A stretch of 64,000 bases of DNA, taken from positions 1 to 64,000 of the forward strand of contig NZ_JACXAJ010000009.1 in assembly GCF_014773225.1 (NCBI RefSeq), given 5' to 3'. This document shows, piece by piece, positions 8,163 through 15,970 of the stretch. The position numbers and the translations under genes are program-made. This DNA is from Pontibacter aquaedesilientis. GTDB taxonomy: Bacteria > Bacteroidota > Bacteroidia > Cytophagales > Hymenobacteraceae. The first letter of the stretch is position 1. Each line of letters opens with the position of its first letter. Under the pieces are notes generated by a model. The model did not search any database, had not been told where the DNA came from, and worked only from the letters and a program-made list of their open reading frames with translations.

Positions 8163-9086
8163 TTAGGACAATACCGTGTCAAAAGCCACAAGGCTCACAA
8201 ACTGCTGCACGCGGTTGTCAATTTCCTGCTGTTCTAGGCTCTTTAATCTCTCAGTGCCAAATTTTTCCACGCAGAACGAGGCCATGGCGGAACCGTGTAT
8301 AATGGCACGCTTCATGTTTTCGAAGCTGATGTCGCCTGTGGCAGCAATGTAACCGATAAAGCCACCGGCAAAGGTGTCGCCAGCTCCGGTTGGGTCAAAC
8401 ACTTCTTCCAGCGGCAGGGCCGGCGCGAAGAACACCTTATCGTCGTTGAACAACAGGGCACCGTGCTCTCCTTTTTTGATGATCAGGAATTTCGGTCCCA
8501 TCGCCATGATTTTGCGGGCTGCCTTCACAAGTGAGTACTCACCGCTCAGTTGGCGTGCCTCTTCGTCGTTGATCGACAACACGTCCACCATGCCGATTGT
8601 TTTCTGAAGCTCCTCCATGGCAATGTCCATCCAGAAGTTCATGGTATCCATCACGATCAGTTTCGGGCGGTTGGTCAGGCGTTCCAGCACAGTGCGCTGT
8701 ACCTGTGGTGCCAGGTTGCCCAGCATCAGGTACTCGCAGTTCTGGTAAGACTCCGGGATAATCGGATCGAAATCGCCCAGCACATTCAGTTCCGTTACCA
8801 GCGTTTCGCGGCTGTTCATGTCGTTGAAGTAGCGGCCAGACCAGAAGAAAGATTTCTCATTCTCCTTTACCTGCACCCCCTCGGTGCTGATGTTGCGCTG
8901 GTGCATCAGGCTGATGTGGTCCTGGTCGAAATCACCGCCCACTACCGATACCACGTTCACGGGCTTCACAAAATAGGAAGCCGACAGCGAAATGTAAGTG
9001 GCGGCTCCGCCCACGATTTTATCTGTCTTTCCGAAGGGAGTTTCCAGCGCATCAAACGCCATCGAACCTACTACTACTAAGCTCAT
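8163..9086 (-). CDS. PfkB family carbohydrate/nucleoside kinase
   Basis: A 307-residue ribokinase-fold kinase. The N-terminal GGAATYISLSASYF near residue 26 is the first PfkB signature region, and DPTGAGDTFAGGFIGY (residues about 230-245) is the second, with the catalytic Asp in GAGD. It transfers phosphate from ATP to a sugar or nucleoside in the cytoplasm; the substrate cannot be named. It is monocistronic, between the tRNA-His gene and the 66-residue gene. An AT-rich stem-loop (9113-9180) lies just upstream of its start. Confidence 0.88.
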   Translation of the reverse strand: MSLVVVGSMAFDALETPFGKTDKIVGGAATYISLSASYFVKPVNVVSVVGGDFDQDHISLMHQRNISTEGVQVKENEKSFFWSGRYFNDMNSRETLVTELNVLGDFDPIIPESYQNCEYLMLGNLAPQVQRTVLERLTNRPKLIVMDTMNFWMDIAMEELQKTIGMVDVLSINDEEARQLSGEYSLVKAARKIMAMGPKFLIIKKGEHGALLFNDDKVFFAPALPLEEVFDPTGAGDTFAGGFIGYIAATGDISFENMKRAIIHGSAMASFCVEKFGTERLKSLEQQEIDNRVQQFVSLVAFDTVLS

Positions 9087-9112
9087 ATTTTTTAATTGTT
9101 ATTTGTTAAATT

Positions 9113-9180
9113 GTTTAATTGTTGAATGGTTTTGTTAGTTCGTGTACGAAATCAACAATTCAACCATAAAGCAATTAAAC
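9113..9180. repeat. AT-rich nested inverted repeat, MITE-like
   Basis: Outer arms of 19 bp (9113-9131 and 9162-9180) match at 16 of 19 positions; the left arm reads GTTTAATTGTTGAATGGTT. Inside, TTCGTGTACGAA (9139-9150) is a second short dyad. No gene is inside. It lies between the tRNA-His terminator and the PfkB start. It may be a small non-autonomous element or a dispersed intergenic repeat. Confidence 0.5.
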
Positions 9181-9189
9181 CATTAAAAT

Positions 9190-9222
9190 AAAAAAAGCCC
9201 CTGAAGGTTTGCTTCAAGGGCT
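9190..9222 (-). terminator. Terminator of tRNA-His
   Basis: On the minus strand AGCCCTTGAAG pairs with CTTCAGGGGCT across a 5-nt loop, with one mismatch, and is followed by a run of U. It begins right after the encoded CCA end. Confidence 0.8.
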
Positions 9223-9300
9223 TGGGGTGGAAGATGGGGCTCGAACCCACGACCCCCAGAATCACAATCTGGTGCTCTAACCTACTGAGCTACAACCACC
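9223..9300 (-). tRNA. tRNA-His (anticodon GTG)
   Basis: The minus strand folds as a cloverleaf. The anticodon arm CCAGA-TTGTGAT-TCTGG gives anticodon GTG, and the T arm is GTGGG-TTCGAGC-CCCAT. The extra G at -1 opposite C73, the identity feature of tRNA-His, is encoded, and CCA is encoded at 9223-9225. The acceptor strands GTGGTTG and CTTCCAC leave two adjacent U-U mismatches (pairs 5-68 and 6-67), which is odd. The promoter is at 9319-9348 and the terminator follows directly. Confidence 0.93.
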
Positions 9301-9318
9301 GTGTCTCGTTTGAGAATG

Positions 9319-9348
9319 CAAATATACGTGCCGTTTTCTTATTTACAA
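9319..9348 (-). promoter_or_regulatory. Promoter of tRNA-His
   Basis: On the minus strand TTG (9346-9348), a 19-nt spacer and TATATTTG (9319-9326) match the Bacteroidota consensus exactly. Transcription should start near 9312, about 12 nt before the mature tRNA 5' end. Confidence 0.8.
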
Positions 9349-9429
9349 TACGCAGAGCGCATTTTTTTGAATAAAATTTGTATCTGACTGTCTGTTTAAC
9401 ACTTACAATTTAACCTCGGCAGGTATAGT

Positions 9430-9798
9430 TTACTTGTTCAGCTTGGTGCCGCACCAAGGGCAGTAGTTGATCACGACCATGGTAGCGTTGCCATTGTGCA
9501 CAGGTATACCGTACAGTCCTTCGTCCCACTGGTTGATCACAACTTCCGGATCGTCATTCCTGATCTCTCCATCCTCATCCAGGCTCTCGTCTACCTTGTC
9601 AGCCATCATCAGACAACAGTAGTTCTGGTAGGCAAAGCCTTTACTCCTGAGTTTATCTGTTATGGCCCAATTGTAACACGCCTCGTCTTCGTGGATGGCC
9701 TCTTCGTAAGCCTCGTACTCCTCCGATTGCAGCACCTCCCCGGGTAAGTATTTCCCGAAAAAACGGGCATGCAGTTCTTTGAATTTATCTAACTCCAT
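9430..9798 (-). CDS. Small CC / CPWCG zinc-ribbon-like protein
   Basis: A 122-residue acidic soluble protein. The first half is helical and charged (ELHARFFGKYLPGEVLQSEEYEAYEEAIHE is split by no obvious domain border). YQNYCCLMMADKV in the middle and the end NYCPWCGTKL supply four Cys that could bind one zinc. The ending resembles small DUF6980-type proteins, but the assignment is uncertain and no function is known. It lies 6 bp after the stop of dihydroorotase, so it is probably the second gene of a pyrC transcript. Confidence 0.75.
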   Translation of the reverse strand: MELDKFKELHARFFGKYLPGEVLQSEEYEAYEEAIHEDEACYNWAITDKLRSKGFAYQNYCCLMMADKVDESLDEDGEIRNDDPEVVINQWDEGLYGIPVHNGNATMVVINYCPWCGTKLNK

Positions 9799-9804
9799 CC
9801 CAGT

Positions 9805-11139
9805 CTAGCGGTCAAACAATAGTCTTTCTCCTTTTTTGCTCTCATCGAATGCGCCGTTGGCAAAAGCCAGGTGCCCCGACACGAAGGTATGGGTGATCGT
9901 GCTGCTAAAGGTATGGCCTTCGAATGGTGACCAGCCACATTTGTAATAGGTATTTTCTTTGGTGACGGTATACGGTTTGTTCAGGTCCACTAGCACGAGG
10001 TCAGCCCAGTAGCCTTCACGGATGTAGCCACGTTCGCGCACATTAAACAGGATAGCCGGTGCGTGCGCCATTTTCTCCACCACTTTCTCGATCGGCAGCT
10101 TGCCTTGTTTCACGAACTCCAACATCATCTGCACCGAGTGCTGCACCAACGGCACGCCCGATGGCGCCTGCTTGTACTTGCCTTGCTTCTCTTCCCAAGT
10201 ATGCGGGGCATGGTCAGTGGCGATCACATCGAGTTTGTCTTCCAGCAAACCTTGCAGCAAGGCCTCTTTGTGGCGATGCTCCTTAATGGCCGGATTGCAT
10301 TTTATCTGTGACCCTAAAGTATCATAGTCTTCTTTATCGAACCAAAGGTGATGCACGCATATCTCAGCGGTAATACGCTTCTGAGCCAGCGGAATGTCGT
10401 TGCGGAACAGCTTCAGTTCCTCTTCCGTGGAAATATGCAGAATGTGTAGCCGAGTATTGTGCTTCTCAGCCAACTTCACGGCCAGGTAGGACGATTTGAA
10501 ACAGGCTGCCTCGTTGCGAATCTCGGGATGGCACTTTACAGGAATGTCATCGCCATATTTTTCCTCATAGATTGCCATGTTGTCGCGGATGGTCTGCTCG
10601 TCCTCGCAGTGCACGGCAATGGGCAGTTTGGCCTTTGAGAAAATCTGCTCCAGCGTCTCGGCATTGTCCACGAGCATGTTCCCCGTGGAAGAACCCATGA
10701 AAATCTTGATGCCGCAAACGGTGTTGGGGTTCGTCAGGAGCACCTCGGCCAGGTTGTCGTTGGTGGCACCCATGTAAAAGGAGTAGTTCGCCAGCGAAGT
10801 TTCGGCAGCTATCTTATACTTGTCTTCGAGCAGTTCCTGGGTTACAGCGTTGGGCACCGTATTCGGCATCTCCATAAACGAAGTGGTACCACCCGCTACA
10901 GCCGCACGGGCCTCTGTCTCGATATTGGCTTTGTGCGTCAGGCCTGGCTCGCGGAAGTGCACCTGATCATCGATGGCACCAGGTATCAAATGTAGTCCGG
11001 TGGCGTCGATTGTCTGATCGGCTTCGGCTTCTATACCTTGACCGATCTGCGCAATGCGACCGTCTCTCACCAGCACGTCGGCTGTGGTAGTGCTTCCTTC
11101 GTTTACAAGCTGTGCGTTCTTTATCAGGATAGATTTCAT
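9805..11139 (-). CDS. pyrC: Dihydroorotase
   Basis: A 444-residue amidohydrolase that interconverts carbamoyl-aspartate and dihydroorotate in pyrimidine synthesis. Signatures are IDDQVHFREPGLTHKA near residue 60, HCEDE, HILHIST and ATDHAPHTWEEK near residue 300. The first His of the usual HxH metal pair is Gln here (DDQVH), a feature recalled from other Bacteroidota homologues. A longer frame opens at 11283 inside the serpin gene; MKSILIKNAQLVNE at 11139 is the family start. It is likely cotranscribed with the zinc-ribbon gene downstream. The identification as dihydroorotase rather than a related amidohydrolase rests on family resemblance. Confidence 0.88.
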   Translation of the reverse strand: MKSILIKNAQLVNEGSTTTADVLVRDGRIAQIGQGIEAEADQTIDATGLHLIPGAIDDQVHFREPGLTHKANIETEARAAVAGGTTSFMEMPNTVPNAVTQELLEDKYKIAAETSLANYSFYMGATNDNLAEVLLTNPNTVCGIKIFMGSSTGNMLVDNAETLEQIFSKAKLPIAVHCEDEQTIRDNMAIYEEKYGDDIPVKCHPEIRNEAACFKSSYLAVKLAEKHNTRLHILHISTEEELKLFRNDIPLAQKRITAEICVHHLWFDKEDYDTLGSQIKCNPAIKEHRHKEALLQGLLEDKLDVIATDHAPHTWEEKQGKYKQAPSGVPLVQHSVQMMLEFVKQGKLPIEKVVEKMAHAPAILFNVRERGYIREGYWADLVLVDLNKPYTVTKENTYYKCGWSPFEGHTFSSTITHTFVSGHLAFANGAFDESKKGERLLFDR

Positions 11140-11242
11140 GCTGCTAAGGTATGTGCTCAACAAAGTTAACACACATTCGCTTAGATTCCAGCACAAAAGC
11201 GCCTTGATTGCTATACCTGAAAGACAAAAGCTATACCTGCTG

Positions 11243-12463
11243 CTACTCTGGCTGCATGAGTTTACCGATAAATAGGATGGCATTGGAGGATTTCTCCCGG
11301 ATCATGAAGACGAAGGGCCGGTCAATGCGGACGGAAGGAGGCATAGACGTTGCCACCATACCTGTGGAGGTTGCCGCCGCTGCTTCTGTGCCCTCCTCAT
11401 TCACCTCGACAAAGGTCTTGTGCTTTACCTCAGAGATAGCCAGGTTATTGCGATCCTCTGCCATGCCGCTGAAATCGGCTTGATTGCTGAATGCGATCCC
11501 CATGCCCAGTTGCTTCAACATGCCGCTCAGTTCTTTGCCGTACTCCAGTTTGAATTTCGGCATGTGCAGTGCATAGGTTATTTTGCGCGCGTCTGCCAGC
11601 CATGTGGCTAACCGGTCTGCGCTCAGATCCTGTGCCACCTCCTGCACCGTGCGATCGCGCCCAGGCACCAAAATCGTCATGCTGTATTGTTGGTTCCCGT
11701 AAGGCAGATCGATCAGTTGCACCTGATCATTTTGGTAATGCAGATACTCCCCATCTTTCATCGTCATGAAATCGGGGGTTATGGTGCTGCCGTTTTCGAG
11801 GTGGAACGGCTCTGGCTTGGTCAGTTTTTTATCAAATGGGTAGGTCCAGGTGCCTTTGAAGTATATGGCGTTGATCAGGAACAGGACATGCTCATGCCGC
11901 ACCTCGTCCACAACCTGCTCAATCTTGCCGTTGGTTTTGCTTTTCACCCAGTTGTTCATCTGGTCTTTGGCTGCAGGCGATGCAAAATCGAGCCCCTGCA
12001 CGGTGGCATCGAAGTAGGTCTGGTTCGTCTTGACAAATGGCGTTTTCAAGGAGATGCGCTTGCTATGCCACAAAGAGTTGGCCGAGGTGAAGACTACTTT
12101 GCGGTCTACGCCTTTCAGCTTCGCGTCCAATTCCTTAAATGATTGGTTGATCTCTGCGTCGGAAGAGAGCGTAAAGCCCAGCGTTTGGCGCATCGCCTCT
12201 TTGGTTTCGCCGTCGGCCCCGTTGTAGGCCATCCCCAACGACATACTAATGCTTAAGGGTGAGATGAAAACGTTGTGAGCTCCTTCGGTTTGGCTCAACT
12301 GCTGAAAAGCCCGGAAAGCGAAGTCGTTCGAGCTGGCCACCGTCTCCTCTTGAGCCCTCAGCAGGAGATTTTGCTCCGCGTTGTCCACCACCTCTTTTTG
12401 GCAAGCAGAAAACAAACTCAGCATCGCTAGGGCTATACCTGACAGAATTATATTTTTGATCAT
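11243..12463 (-). CDS. Serpin family lipoprotein, inhibitory type
   Basis: A 406-residue serine-protease inhibitor. A lipobox (LFSAC, Cys near residue 21) predicts attachment to the envelope. The serpin core is present (NVFISPLSISMSLGMAYNGADGET; end RPFVFMIREKSSNAILFIGKLMQPE). The reactive-loop hinge EEGTEAAAAT near residues 356-365 has the small residues needed for inhibitory loop insertion; counting from it predicts a Thr-Ser scissile bond near residue 372, suggesting an elastase-like target. The gene precedes pyrC with a 103-bp gap, and the functional link is unclear. Confidence 0.92.
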   Translation of the reverse strand: MIKNIILSGIALAMLSLFSACQKEVVDNAEQNLLLRAQEETVASSNDFAFRAFQQLSQTEGAHNVFISPLSISMSLGMAYNGADGETKEAMRQTLGFTLSSDAEINQSFKELDAKLKGVDRKVVFTSANSLWHSKRISLKTPFVKTNQTYFDATVQGLDFASPAAKDQMNNWVKSKTNGKIEQVVDEVRHEHVLFLINAIYFKGTWTYPFDKKLTKPEPFHLENGSTITPDFMTMKDGEYLHYQNDQVQLIDLPYGNQQYSMTILVPGRDRTVQEVAQDLSADRLATWLADARKITYALHMPKFKLEYGKELSGMLKQLGMGIAFSNQADFSGMAEDRNNLAISEVKHKTFVEVNEEGTEAAAATSTGMVATSMPPSVRIDRPFVFMIREKSSNAILFIGKLMQPE

Positions 12464-12808
12464 GGGGTTTTCGGTTTAAACAGGCTATACCTAACAGACC
12501 CTAAAGGGAGCATGGGGGTTGCATCAGCAAAGGCAGAATATCTCACCTTATCCATTCGCATCTAAGACAGAAACATGGTGCCTGTTTTACAACGCGACAC
12601 TTTCGCTGAAGTTTTGACTCAGCCGCAATCGCTATGGTTGGATTTGCTGGTTCCGTAACATTTCAAGGGTCATCAAACGTTTTTCTGTCCACCAGCCTTG
12701 TCCATCCGTATCTGTTTTCTAAAGTAGAATATACCTCCGTTTTTATACAATTATCCGGCTACCGCAAATTTCCCGTACCTTTGCCTATCAACACGATCAG
12801 AAACAACC
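12464..12808. other. Intergenic region between the serpin and DEAD-box genes
   Basis: These 345 bp separate divergent genes. They hold a CTATACCT octamer at 12485 (a second, at 12433, lies inside the serpin gene) and a -7 box TACCTTTG at 12776-12783 for the helicase. No small gene, RNA or repeat is apparent in the rest. Confidence 0.55.
12776..12783 (+). promoter_or_regulatory. -7 box of the DEAD-box helicase gene
   Basis: TACCTTTG lies 25 bp before the ATG. No good TTG is found 19-20 nt upstream, so only the -7 element is supported. Confidence 0.45.
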
Positions 12809-14152
12809 ATGGCAGAAGAAGCGGAGAAAGAAGTTACCACATTTGAGGATTTTAAGCTGAACCGGCAGTTGCTCAATGCCATTGAGGAGGCCGGCTACGA
12901 AAAGCCAACGCCGATCCAGCTCAAGGCTATACCTATTATTATGGGTGGCCACGATGTGATGGGCATCGCCCAAACCGGAACCGGCAAAACTGCCGCCTTC
13001 CTGCTGCCGATCCTGATGAAGGTGAAGTATGCGCAGGGCACCAACCCGCGTGCCGTTATCCTGGCTCCTACCCGCGAACTGGCCATGCAGATCGAGGAGA
13101 ATATCACCCTGCTGGGCAAGTATACCGACCTGCGCCACACGGTGATTTACGGCGGGCTCGGTCCCAAAACACAGATCGAGACAATCAATAAAGGGATAGA
13201 CATCCTCGTGGCCACCCCCAAGCGGCTCATGGAGCTATACCTGAAAGGGGAGTTGATCCTGAAGGAAATCAAGACGCTGGTGCTAGACGAGGCCGATAAA
13301 ATGATGGACATGGGCTTTATGCCACAGATCCGTCAGTTGTTGGAGGTATTGCCCCGTAAACGTCAAAATCTGTTGTTCTCGGCCACCATGCACCCCAAGG
13401 TAGTGGAGCTTTCAGAAGAATTCCTGGAGTTCCCGACCCGTATCGAGATCACGCCCCAAGCCACACCAGTAGAAACCGTGAGCCAGGTACTGTACCAGGT
13501 ACCGAACCTGCGCACCAAAATCGCTATGCTGGAGTACCTGATCAAGGACACAGAAGCTTTCAATCGGGTCATCATTTTCACGCGCAGCAAGAAAAACGCA
13601 GAGAGTGTGTCCAAGTTTTTGGAGCGACGGGAGTACGGTGAAGTAAGGGCCATCCACGGCAATAAAGGGCAGAACACCCGCATCAATTCCATGGAAGCCT
13701 TTAAGGGAGGTGATGTGCGTTTCCTGGTAGCCACCGACGTAGCCTCACGAGGTATAGACGTCACCATGGTGAGCCATGTGATCAACTTTGACGTGCCGTT
13801 TGTGTATGAGGATTACGTGCACCGCATCGGCCGTACCGGTCGTGCCGAAAACGAGGGTGCCGCCATTACCTTTGCCAACCCGGCTGAGATGTACCACATC
13901 CGCAAGATAGAGAAGCTGATCCGGATGCAGATTCCGGAACTGCCGATGCCGGAGGAAGTGAAAATGCACGAAACGCCTTTTGATGAGCAGCAGGCCATCG
14001 CCCGCGACATCGACCACCAGAAACGCAGCGAGAACCCCGACTTCAAAGGTGCCTTCCACGAGAAGAAGGCTATACCTAAAAAGCGCCCTGACAAGAGCAA
14101 GCGCGACCCGAAAGCATCGTTCTGGCAAAAGACGAAAAAGAAGAAGCGTTAA
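12809..14152 (+). CDS. DEAD-box ATP-dependent RNA helicase
   Basis: A 447-residue helicase with all core motifs in order: Q motif (PTPIQLKAIP), AQTGTGKT (about 52-59), PTRELA, DEAD (about 160), SAT, and HRIGRTGR (about 337-344). The basic C-terminal tail (KKRPDKSKRDPKASFWQKTKKKKR) probably binds RNA. Such enzymes remodel rRNA or mRNA. It could be an RhlE- or CsdA-like member; sequence alone does not decide. The gene is monocistronic and ends in a strong terminator shared with the convergent gene. It holds four copies of the octamer. Confidence 0.93.
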   Translation: MAEEAEKEVTTFEDFKLNRQLLNAIEEAGYEKPTPIQLKAIPIIMGGHDVMGIAQTGTGKTAAFLLPILMKVKYAQGTNPRAVILAPTRELAMQIEENITLLGKYTDLRHTVIYGGLGPKTQIETINKGIDILVATPKRLMELYLKGELILKEIKTLVLDEADKMMDMGFMPQIRQLLEVLPRKRQNLLFSATMHPKVVELSEEFLEFPTRIEITPQATPVETVSQVLYQVPNLRTKIAMLEYLIKDTEAFNRVIIFTRSKKNAESVSKFLERREYGEVRAIHGNKGQNTRINSMEAFKGGDVRFLVATDVASRGIDVTMVSHVINFDVPFVYEDYVHRIGRTGRAENEGAAITFANPAEMYHIRKIEKLIRMQIPELPMPEEVKMHETPFDEQQAIARDIDHQKRSENPDFKGAFHEKKAIPKKRPDKSKRDPKASFWQKTKKKKR

Positions 14153-14193
14153 AAAAAACACCCTGCTGGACTATCGGCAGGGTGTTTTTTTTT
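14151..14193. terminator. Bidirectional terminator between helicase and membrane protein genes
   Basis: ACACCCTGC and GCAGGGTGT form a strong stem around a 10-nt loop, flanked by A8 on the left and T9 on the right, so it works in both directions. It overlaps the stop codon region of the convergent gene. Confidence 0.9.
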
Positions 14194-14644
14194 ACAAATA
14201 CTCCAGCGCGACTTTCTGAAACCGGAATACCATAAAGGTGAGCACCAGGCCCCAAAACACGGCGCTCCACAGCATATGCAGAAGGATCTGCCGCCGGGGC
14301 ACGCCAAACACAGCTGCTACAATGGTGCCGAATACGGGCGTCAGGACAAGTGGCGTGAAAAAGGCGACTCCAATGACGCCGAACTTTCGCCAGATGCGGA
14401 CGATGCGCCGGCTTCTGCGACCAAATACCGGTTTTTGCCTGTCGCGGCGGTATTGCGAATACCACCTGGAGGCAGCCCGTCCGACAAAAGAGAAAATCAC
14501 GACGCTGGTCATCATGCCGGCAACCGTAAATAGCACCGTTTCGAGGTATGACAAACCCAGGGAGATGCCAGCCAGCGGCCCCCCGATGAATTTCACCATA
14601 CTGATCAGGTAGACAGACATGTATTTGAGAAGCTCTTCTAACAC
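14192..14644 (-). CDS. Small integral membrane protein
   Basis: A 150-residue protein with about four hydrophobic segments (near residues 8-30, 33-55, 90-112 and 124-145) separated by a strongly basic loop (RRDRQKPVFGRRSRRIVRIWRKFG). The segment after the loop, GVIGVAFFTPLVLTPVFGTIVAAVFG, resembles the small multidrug-export-like family (Sm_multidrug_ex), but this is tentative. It lies 9 bp downstream of the GNAT gene and probably belongs to the upp-GNAT transcript. Confidence 0.75.
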   Translation of the reverse strand: MLEELLKYMSVYLISMVKFIGGPLAGISLGLSYLETVLFTVAGMMTSVVIFSFVGRAASRWYSQYRRDRQKPVFGRRSRRIVRIWRKFGVIGVAFFTPLVLTPVFGTIVAAVFGVPRRQILLHMLWSAVFWGLVLTFMVFRFQKVALEYL

Positions 14645-14653
14645 CCTACTCTT

Positions 14654-15091
14654 CTATAATGCTAAGTTCATCTGATAAAGGTCAAAACCCACTGCCCAGA
14701 AATCCTTCTCCACTTTCTCCAGCACAAAGCCAAGTTTCTGATAAAACGGATACACCAGTTGCGAGGTGCGTACCTGGATCAACCGCAGGTTAGGTTGCTT
14801 CCTGGCCTCCTCAATTCGAAACTGCGTCAGTGCCTTGCCTATACCTTGCCCCTGAAAGTCCGGGTGGATCAAGTCCCAGGAAATACGCGCCCAGGTATTG
14901 TCATCGAAATAATTGAGGCCGCCCGCACCCACTATTTGCCCTGCTTGTTCTACTACGAAATAAGCTTCGAGATGCTCATCCAGGTACGCGGCGAAGTCCG
15001 CCTCTTCCTCCGGAGCAAAATACCGGGGAGTGTTGAGTCGCAGGATGTGAAGCAAGGCTTCTCGGTCGGTGGTCGCGTATGGCCGGATCAT
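14654..15091 (-). CDS. GNAT family N-acetyltransferase
   Basis: A 145-residue acetyltransferase of the GCN5 fold. The acetyl-CoA binding motif A is HPDFQGQGIGKALTQFRIEEA near residues 78-98, and the start MIRPYATTDREALLHI is typical. The substrate is unknown. It lies 15 bp after upp and 9 bp before the membrane protein gene, all leftward, which suggests one operon from the upp promoter. Confidence 0.85.
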   Translation of the reverse strand: MIRPYATTDREALLHILRLNTPRYFAPEEEADFAAYLDEHLEAYFVVEQAGQIVGAGGLNYFDDNTWARISWDLIHPDFQGQGIGKALTQFRIEEARKQPNLRLIQVRTSQLVYPFYQKLGFVLEKVEKDFWAVGFDLYQMNLAL

Positions 15092-15106
15092 GCCTGACGG
15101 ATCAGA

Positions 15107-15763
15107 TTATACCTTCGGTCCGAAAGCCAGATCGCCGGCATCGCCCAGTCCGGGCACAATGTAGAAATGCTCGTTCAGGCGCTCGTCCATAGCCCCAAGC
15201 CAGATGTGCGCTTCCGGTACTTCCTTCTGCACATAAGCCACCCCTTCCGGAGACGCAATGGCTGCTGCAATGTGTACCTGCACCGGCTTTCCATGGCGCA
15301 GCATACCTTTATAAGACTTCACCAGCGACCGGCCTGTGGCCAGCATCGGGTCCGCCAGAATCAGTATTTTGTCGTGCAGGTCTGTCGAGGCCAGATACTC
15401 CATGTTGATCTGCAGCTCCGTGTTCTCCTCCTCCACGCGGTAAGCCCCTACAAACGTGCTGTATGCCTTATCGAAGTAGTTGAGCATGCCATTGTACATC
15501 GGCAACCCGGCACGCAGGATGGTGGCTAGTACCGGCTGAGCCGTCAGCAGCTGGGTTTGCGTTGTGGCCAGTGGCGTGACAATATCGCGGGTCTCGTAAG
15601 GGAGCGTTTTGGATATCTCGTAGGCAAGCAACTCGCCCAGGCGCTCCAGGTTGCGGCGGAAGCGCAGGCTGTCGTGCTGAACGGAAACATCGCGCAGTTC
15701 GGCCACAAAGTGGTTAGCCAGCGATGGGGTGGCAGTGAGTATGTGCAGGTTATCGTTTTGCAT
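15107..15763 (-). CDS. upp: Uracil phosphoribosyltransferase
   Basis: A 218-residue enzyme that makes UMP from uracil and PRPP in pyrimidine salvage. The PRPP-binding loop is LILADPMLATGRSLVKSY (about residues 133-150) and the C-terminal GLGDAGDLAFGPKV carries the uracil-binding segment. The length is as expected for UPRTase. A consensus promoter is at 15786-15815. Pyrimidine salvage here and dihydroorotase at 9.8 kb are near but not linked in one operon. Confidence 0.93.
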   Translation of the reverse strand: MQNDNLHILTATPSLANHFVAELRDVSVQHDSLRFRRNLERLGELLAYEISKTLPYETRDIVTPLATTQTQLLTAQPVLATILRAGLPMYNGMLNYFDKAYSTFVGAYRVEEENTELQINMEYLASTDLHDKILILADPMLATGRSLVKSYKGMLRHGKPVQVHIAAAIASPEGVAYVQKEVPEAHIWLGAMDERLNEHFYIVPGLGDAGDLAFGPKV

Positions 15764-15785
15764 GGGTATGACTTTTTGGGTGTCC

Positions 15786-15815
15786 TAAAGATACGGCCTT
15801 TCAGGCTTTCGGCAA
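15786..15815 (-). promoter_or_regulatory. Promoter of upp
   Basis: On the minus strand TTG (15813-15815), a 19-nt spacer and TATCTTTA (15786-15793), one base away from TAnnTTTG. Transcription would start near 15779, about 15 nt before the upp ATG. Confidence 0.6.
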
Positions 15816-15970
15816 TCTTCGCCCCTTAAAAACGTTAAACCTGGCAACGGCTATACCTGCGCACAGGAATCAAGCCAATACAATATCATGTGTTTTTCTT
15901 AATATTGTAGCTTCTAAATGAGTAGATTGCCTTTTAAATTTTTCTCCTTAAACCGAGCTTTTCCATTTCT

